39,359 bases of DNA from an uncultured Lachnospiraceae bacterium. GTDB taxonomy: Bacteria > Bacillota > Clostridia > Lachnospirales > Lachnospiraceae. Location of the stretch: positions 1 to 39,359 of the forward strand of contig CANRLR010000023.1 of NCBI GenBank assembly GCA_947631505.1, in the 5' to 3' direction. Every line of letters starts with the position of its first letter. Positions within the stretch are counted from its first letter, which is position 1. A program made the translations under genes and the position numbers. Positions 36,480 to 39,359 of this stretch are shown here, in pieces. The notes under the pieces are model-generated. The model searched no databases. It was given only the letters and a program-made list of their open reading frames with translations, and was not told the origin of the DNA.

Positions 36480-36567
36480 ATATAATAATAGGCAGCCATT
36501 TTTCATAGCTGCCTACCCGCCAATGGAATATTTGGATTCGGGCATTACCCACGCCTTCCTACGGTCT
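36480..36567 (-). ncRNA. Structured small RNA, copy B, downstream of the Abi gene
   Basis: The 52-nt conserved block (36516-36567) begins AGACCGTAGGAAGG on the minus strand. TATAAT lies 5 nt upstream (36573-36578). It is followed at once by an 8-bp hairpin TAGGCAGC/GCTGCCTA (36489-36515) and an AT-rich tail, so the RNA would be about 80-90 nt. Within the block CCCG-AAU-CCAA pairs with UUGG-CGGG. The terminator stem differs fully in sequence from that of copy A yet keeps the same length, which argues that both copies are real RNA genes. Confidence 0.65.
36516..36567 (-). repeat. 52-nt direct repeat, copy B
   Basis: Identical to 37607-37658 except for two adjacent bases (AC here, TT there, plus strand). 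Flanks the Abi gene on its downstream side. Confidence 0.9.
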
Positions 36568-36600
36568 TTTTTATTATATTCACAAACAGATCTATTATCC

Positions 36601-37563
36601 CTACAAGGACAATATTCTTTCATACAAATCTTTCCAATTTGCCGGCAAAATATTGATCTTATATATATCCAATTTCGTCTTTGATATAAGTTTATCTAAT
36701 TCCTTTGCCAACATATCCGCATCCTTTTGTGGCAATATTTTCTTTAACGCATACAATCTTGAATATAGATTCGTATTATCCGGAAGAACATCTGCACTGT
36801 CTCTATTATCCGGTATTACCACAGAAGAAGTCATGCCTACTAATATAGAGTGATGCGCACAGTAATTTCTAAGATTTCTGACCGCATCCAGCCATGTATC
36901 CATCTGCTTTGTTACTTCCTTTTTGTAATTATTCCCCGGATATGTATAATTCAATACTTCTTTTCGCAAATCACCACGCAGATAGGAATACAGCATTACT
37001 ATGGTCCCCATTTCAAAATATGAAAACGCTGCCCACACAGGCAATACATTATTTTGACGAGTTCCTCCCCTACGATACTCTTTCAATTCTGGATGTTTGA
37101 CTACATCTCTTCTCAGCTTTTCTTCATCATTTGTTAATCCGACGAAAAACTTTGTATAAAAAAATGATACATTTCTATTTCTAGTCTTTTTATCCTTTTC
37201 ACTCTTGGTAGGAGTATAATATTGCTTATCCAAGTAAAAACCTGCATCTCCGGTCTTTAGTGAAACTGCATTTGCAATCGCACTCTTAAAATAAACTTCT
37301 GCCTTCTTACAATATTTGAACAGCAATAATCTCAGTTGCACATCAAATTCATAAAGTTCAAAGAATATTTTAGAATCAGCCTTACTTCCAAATACATTAA
37401 CCTGTGTCAAAAGATATTTCCCATAACGACTTGCTCTAAAATATCCAGCATATTCAAGAAAATCCCTCATCTTTTTTCTCTGCCGGAAGTTCACATATTT
37501 CTTCATCAGCATAACCTGATTTTCCAAATCTATTGGCAATTCTGTATTTGGCACCCGTAACAC
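36601..37563 (-). CDS. Abi_2/AbiF-type HEPN RNase (abortive infection toxin)
   Basis: About 320 aa from a GTG at 37563. A second GTG at 37554 fits the AGAGG ribosome binding site better. The early region has the Abi_2 pattern (KKYVNFRQRKKMRDFLEYAG, then YFRASRYGKYLL), a middle helix FFELYEFDVQLRLLLFKYC and, near residue 245, VRNLRNYCAHHSIL, the RNxxxH motif of HEPN RNases (R-N-Y-C-A-H). AbiD/AbiF proteins stop phage growth by shutting down the infected cell. Relatives work with a small structured RNA as antitoxin. Here the gene begins only 14 nt after the terminator of one such candidate RNA, with a second copy after the stop codon. Expression is probably limited by read-through at that terminator. 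Family assignment is firm and the RNA control is inferred. Confidence 0.85.
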   Translation of the reverse strand: MLRVPNTELPIDLENQVMLMKKYVNFRQRKKMRDFLEYAGYFRASRYGKYLLTQVNVFGSKADSKIFFELYEFDVQLRLLLFKYCKKAEVYFKSAIANAVSLKTGDAGFYLDKQYYTPTKSEKDKKTRNRNVSFFYTKFFVGLTNDEEKLRRDVVKHPELKEYRRGGTRQNNVLPVWAAFSYFEMGTIVMLYSYLRGDLRKEVLNYTYPGNNYKKEVTKQMDTWLDAVRNLRNYCAHHSILVGMTSSVVIPDNRDSADVLPDNTNLYSRLYALKKILPQKDADMLAKELDKLISKTKLDIYKINILPANWKDLYERILSL

Positions 37564-37576
37564 CCTCTTTCATAGT

Positions 37577-37603
37577 AAAAAAAAGAATGGATATACCATT
37601 CTT
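37577..37603 (-). terminator. Terminator between the small RNA and the Abi gene
   Basis: The 8-bp stem AAGAATGG/CCATTCTT with a 5-nt loop runs into eight T on the minus strand. It lies 14 nt before the Abi start codon, the arrangement used by type III toxin-antitoxin systems to set the RNA:toxin ratio. Confidence 0.8.
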
Positions 37604-37606
37604 AAT

Positions 37607-37658
37607 CCCGCCAATGGAATATTTGGATTCGGGCATTACCCTTGCCTTCCTACGGTCT
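37607..37658 (-). repeat. 52-nt direct repeat, copy A
   Basis: Matches 36516-36567 with two adjacent substitutions. Flanks the Abi gene on its upstream side. Confidence 0.9.
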
Positions 37659-37661
37659 ATA

Positions 37662-37693
37662 ATTATACTATCACCTACAGAACAAAACTTCAA
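37662..37693 (-). promoter_or_regulatory. Promoter of small RNA copy A
   Basis: TTGAAG (37688-37693) is 17 nt from TAGTAT (37665-37670). An overlapping perfect TATAAT lies at 37662-37667 but at 20 nt spacing. Either places the start at or just inside the conserved repeat. Confidence 0.65.
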
Positions 37694-37703
37694 CCACTTT
37701 TTC

Positions 37704-37723
37704 AAAAAAAGTGCCTGCGGCAC
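37704..37723 (-). terminator. Terminator upstream of the Abi unit
   Basis: GTGCC-GCA-GGCAC followed by seven T on the minus strand. It would stop transcription coming from the IS91 side before the small RNA promoter. Confidence 0.65.
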
Positions 37724-37730
37724 ATCAACT

Positions 37731-37770
37731 CCCCTAGCCCCTCATTCATGAGGGGAATTAGGGGTTTCTT
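37731..37770 (+). terminator. Strong hairpin with T-run at the left end of the IS91-type element
   Basis: A 14-bp stem with a G bulge and an AA bulge, followed by TTTCTT and more T on the plus strand. It acts as a terminator for rightward transcription entering the element, and may be part of its end structure. Confidence 0.65.
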
Positions 37771-37798
37771 TTTTCCCATCATTCCTTATAATAGTCTT

Positions 37799-38949
37799 AT
37801 GAGCATACTACAGGATATTTTTAAAGACATTACGAAGAAATGATATACACATTGCACCCACGCCCTTCTGTCATTGAGAACGTGGATAAAATGAACAACT
37901 GTGGCAACCCCGCTTTTGGCGGGGCTATGTATGGCTGCCCTCAATGTGGCAAATTAAAATTTGTTCCTTTTCGCTGCCACAGCCGCTTCTGCCCTACCTG
38001 CGGCAACCTCTATGCCATGCAGCGCACCACTTCCATGTCCTTCAAACTCATAAACGTCATACACTGGCACTGTGTCTTTACCATTGAACAAAACCTCCGC
38101 CATTTCTTTCTCGATGACCGTTCCCTCCTTGACTGCCTCTTTCATGCCGTAAACAGTGTTGTCTCCCATATATTTTTTAAACAAAACAAATCCATGAACT
38201 TCACTTTCGGTTTTACTATGGTTCTCCATACCTTTGGCAGGGATCTGAAATGGAATCCCCACATCCATTGCCTCATTTCCGAAGGCGGCTACAGCGACAA
38301 CGGCTTCTGGCGCAACATCAGCCATTTCAACTATACCTTTCTCCGCAATGCCTTTCGCACCGCCCTGCTTAATGAAATGGAATTCAGGATCGGTTCCTCC
38401 TTTAAAAAGGTGAAATCACGCTGCTACCAGGAGCACAGGCATGGCTTCTATGTGTATGCCAAACCTAACAAATGTGATCCTGAAAACGTCATAAAATACA
38501 TCGGTCGCTACCTTGGCCGCCCGGCCATTGCCTCCTCCAGAATCGACAACTATGACGGTGACTTTGTTACCTTCCATTACAACCGTCACGAAGATGACAA
38601 ATACGTGGAAGAAATCATCCCTGTTATCGAATTTATGGAACGTCTTATCCGACACATCCCGGAAAAGCATTACAAAATGATCCGCTATGGTGGTATTTAT
38701 GCCCGCCACCGGGAGATTGACAAAAAACTCCACCGCGCCATCTCACGCGAAAAACATCACATTTTCAGAAGTTTTAACCAGGGGCGCACTGCCATCCTTT
38801 CCGCTTTCGGTTATGACCCGCTCAAATGCCCTAAATGCAGAACCACCATGCTCTTTTTAGAGTTTTACTACAACCATAAGCGTGTTTCTCTGGAAGAACT
38901 GTACGAGAAAGCAATGTCCCGTTCCCGTGGAGGAAGGTCATCTGCATGA
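37799..38949 (+). CDS. IS91-family HUH transposase with an early frameshift
   Basis: The long frame runs from MIYTLHPRPSVIENVDKMNN (37840) to 38949, 369 aa. It has a zinc-binding N-terminus (CPQCGKLKF, CHSRFCPTCGNLYA), the HUH-type motif WNPHIHCLIS (H-x-H), a downstream tyrosine motif KYIGRYLGRPAIA and a C-terminal CPKCRTTMLF zinc pair. The usual start lies upstream: ATG at 37799 gives MSILQDIFKD, then the frame runs into a stop. One missing base in GACAT (GACCAT expected) would give DHYEE joined to MIYTLH. This copy therefore lacks its normal N-terminus, unless it starts at the ATG at 37840. TATAAT at 37787-37792 lies very close to the start, so expression may be weak or leaderless. Confidence 0.85.
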
Positions 38950-39001
38950 CTTCCTCAAACTTCATTTCTCTGATATACTCCTTTTAAAGGAGGAAGCACA
39001 C

Positions 39002-39175
39002 ATGAAGCCAGAAACAGAGAAACTACGCAAAAAGTATATGGATAATCCACCAGAAGGAATGACATCTGAGGACATTCGCCACATGAGCGAGGATGATCTT
39101 CTGGATATGGATTATTTCCTGAATGAAGATGAATTGGATGACGATTTTGGCGAGGAAAGTTTTTATATCTTCTAG
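39002..39175 (+). CDS. 57-aa acidic accessory protein of the IS91-type element
   Basis: The ATG at 39002 follows AAAGGAGG at 8 nt. The product is MKPETEKLRKKYMDNPPEGM, then TSEDIRHMSEDDLLDMDYFL and a very acidic end (DELDDDFGEESFYIF). It starts about 50 nt after the transposase stop and lies inside the element, before its right-end hairpin. No function is known to me. A role as regulator or DNA mimic is possible from its acidity. Confidence 0.7.
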   Translation: MKPETEKLRKKYMDNPPEGMTSEDIRHMSEDDLLDMDYFLNEDELDDDFGEESFYIF

Positions 39176-39204
39176 ACACAATATCGTCTTATCCTCATGC
39201 ACAA

Positions 39205-39250
39205 GCAGAAATCTATCTGACATATGTTCGACAGATTTCTGCCTGTTTTT
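39205..39250 (+). terminator. Terminator/end hairpin of the IS91-type element
   Basis: The 10-bp perfect stem GCAGAAATCT / AGATTTCTGC, with extra pairing inside the loop, is followed by CTGTTTTT. It ends transcription of the transposase unit and may mark the end of the element. Confidence 0.8.
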
Positions 39251-39274
39251 ATACTCTCCAAGAGTCGAAATTTC

Positions 39275-39359
39275 CTATACAGCAAGAAACTGTGTTGCCC
39301 ATAATTGATTTTGACCTACATCAGTAGTGATAACAGCATCTTTGAATAATTCGTTGATA
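39275..39359 (-). pseudogene. ilvB: Truncated acetolactate synthase large subunit (ilvB-like) fragment
   Basis: At the window edge the minus strand reads INELFKDAVITTDVGQNQLW, ATQFL, then AV and a stop. TDVGQNQxW is the signature just before the thiamine diphosphate-binding part of acetohydroxyacid synthase. The normal continuation (the GGLGTMGYGFPAA region) is gone, replaced by IS91 sequence, and is not found at the other side of the element. The gene is cut off and inactive at this end. Its 5' part lies outside the window. Confidence 0.75.

Larger units (their letters stand above)
37577..37658 (-). ncRNA. Structured small RNA, copy A, upstream of the Abi gene (candidate antitoxin)
   Basis: The conserved 52-nt block at 37607-37658 starts at the expected transcription start of the promoter at 37662-37693 and runs directly into the terminator at 37577-37603, giving an RNA of about 80 nt. 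In the block, CCCG pairs with CGGG and CCAA with UUGG around an AAU bulge. The loop contains UUCC, which can pair with GGAA near the 5' end as a pseudoknot. GGG-UAAUG-CCC is a competing small hairpin. RNA-guided control of the HEPN toxin is inferred from arrangement and duplication. Confidence 0.72.
37731..39250 (+). mobile_element. IS91-type (HUH, rolling-circle) insertion sequence
   Basis: The boundaries are estimated from a strong hairpin at the left (CCCCTA-G-CCCCTCAT / ATGAGGGG-AA-TAGGGG, 37731-37764) and another at the right (39205-39242), the kind of end structure IS91-like elements use as origin and terminus. No terminal inverted repeats or target duplication are seen, as expected for this group. 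The element carries the transposase and a small acidic open frame. The truncated acetolactate synthase gene starts right after it, at about 39275. Confidence 0.65.

Noticed and set aside
36516-37658. CRISPR array from the 52-nt direct repeats
   Set aside because: Only two copies, more than 1 kb apart, separated by a gene. No spacers or cas genes. Promoter and terminator around each copy fit small RNA genes better.
37954-38733. Long minus-strand open frames opposite the IS91 transposase
   Set aside because: Typical shadows of a coding region. Composition is low-complexity, and the plus strand carries clear transposase motifs.
1-39359. tRNA or rRNA genes and phage integration (att) sites
   Set aside because: I saw no cloverleaf-like or rRNA-like sequence and no integrase gene, so there is no support for a tRNA-linked island end in this window.

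Overview
The window looks like a low-GC Firmicutes chromosome segment, most likely a gut Clostridia member (Lachnospiraceae-like). Strong AGGAGG ribosome binding sites, Gram-positive surface modules (GLUG repeats, leucine-rich repeats, an LPQTG sortase signal, a SpaA-like remnant) and IS256 and IS91-type elements support this. I found no tRNA, rRNA or CRISPR array. Apart from the two transposable elements, nearly every gene runs on the minus strand, so operons read from high to low coordinates.

Right to left along transcription: (1) 39275-39359 is the cut-off end of an acetolactate synthase large-subunit gene, abutting an IS91-type element (about 37731-39250) whose transposase has an early frameshift. 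(2) 36480-37700 is an Abi_2/AbiF-type HEPN RNase gene. Near-identical 52-nt structured repeats lie on both sides of it, each preceded by TATAAT and followed by its own terminator hairpin, so they look like twin small RNAs in a toxin-antitoxin layout. Next to it lies the wreck of an LPXTG surface protein. (3) 31839-35977 holds a KAP-type P-loop NTPase, a probably membrane-anchored nuclease-like protein whose likely start codon is not a standard one, and several tiny membrane or acidic proteins, one with an in-frame amber codon.

(4) 19560-31703 is a defence operon with a clear promoter: small HTH regulator, a DruH-like protein with TerB-like repeats, a 1705-aa DruE-like DEAH/DUF1998 helicase (Druantia type III-like), a NERD-nuclease/UvrD-type helicase with a nonsense codon near its natural start, and a HEPN/zinc-ribbon protein. 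(5) 18050-19521 is an IS256-family element with a broken transposase, abutting a methyltransferase fragment. (6) 15399-17637 is a pair: a DJ-1/PfpI protein and an AGE-like (alpha/alpha)6-barrel protein.

(7) 3466-14842 is a nine-gene operon with a near-consensus promoter: SPFH/zinc-ribbon protein, polytopic membrane protein, zinc-ribbon/helical-repeat protein, three diverged paralogues with N-terminal coiled coils and C-terminal membrane hairpins, a 56-aa protein, a 167-aa protein and a Ycf46-like AAA+ ATPase. I do not recognise this set as a named system. It is the best candidate here for an undescribed membrane-associated stress or conflict machine. (8) 70-3186 is a secreted repeat-rich surface protein split by a frameshift exactly at a run of eight G residues, a candidate phase-variable gene, with a promoter and paired direct repeats upstream.
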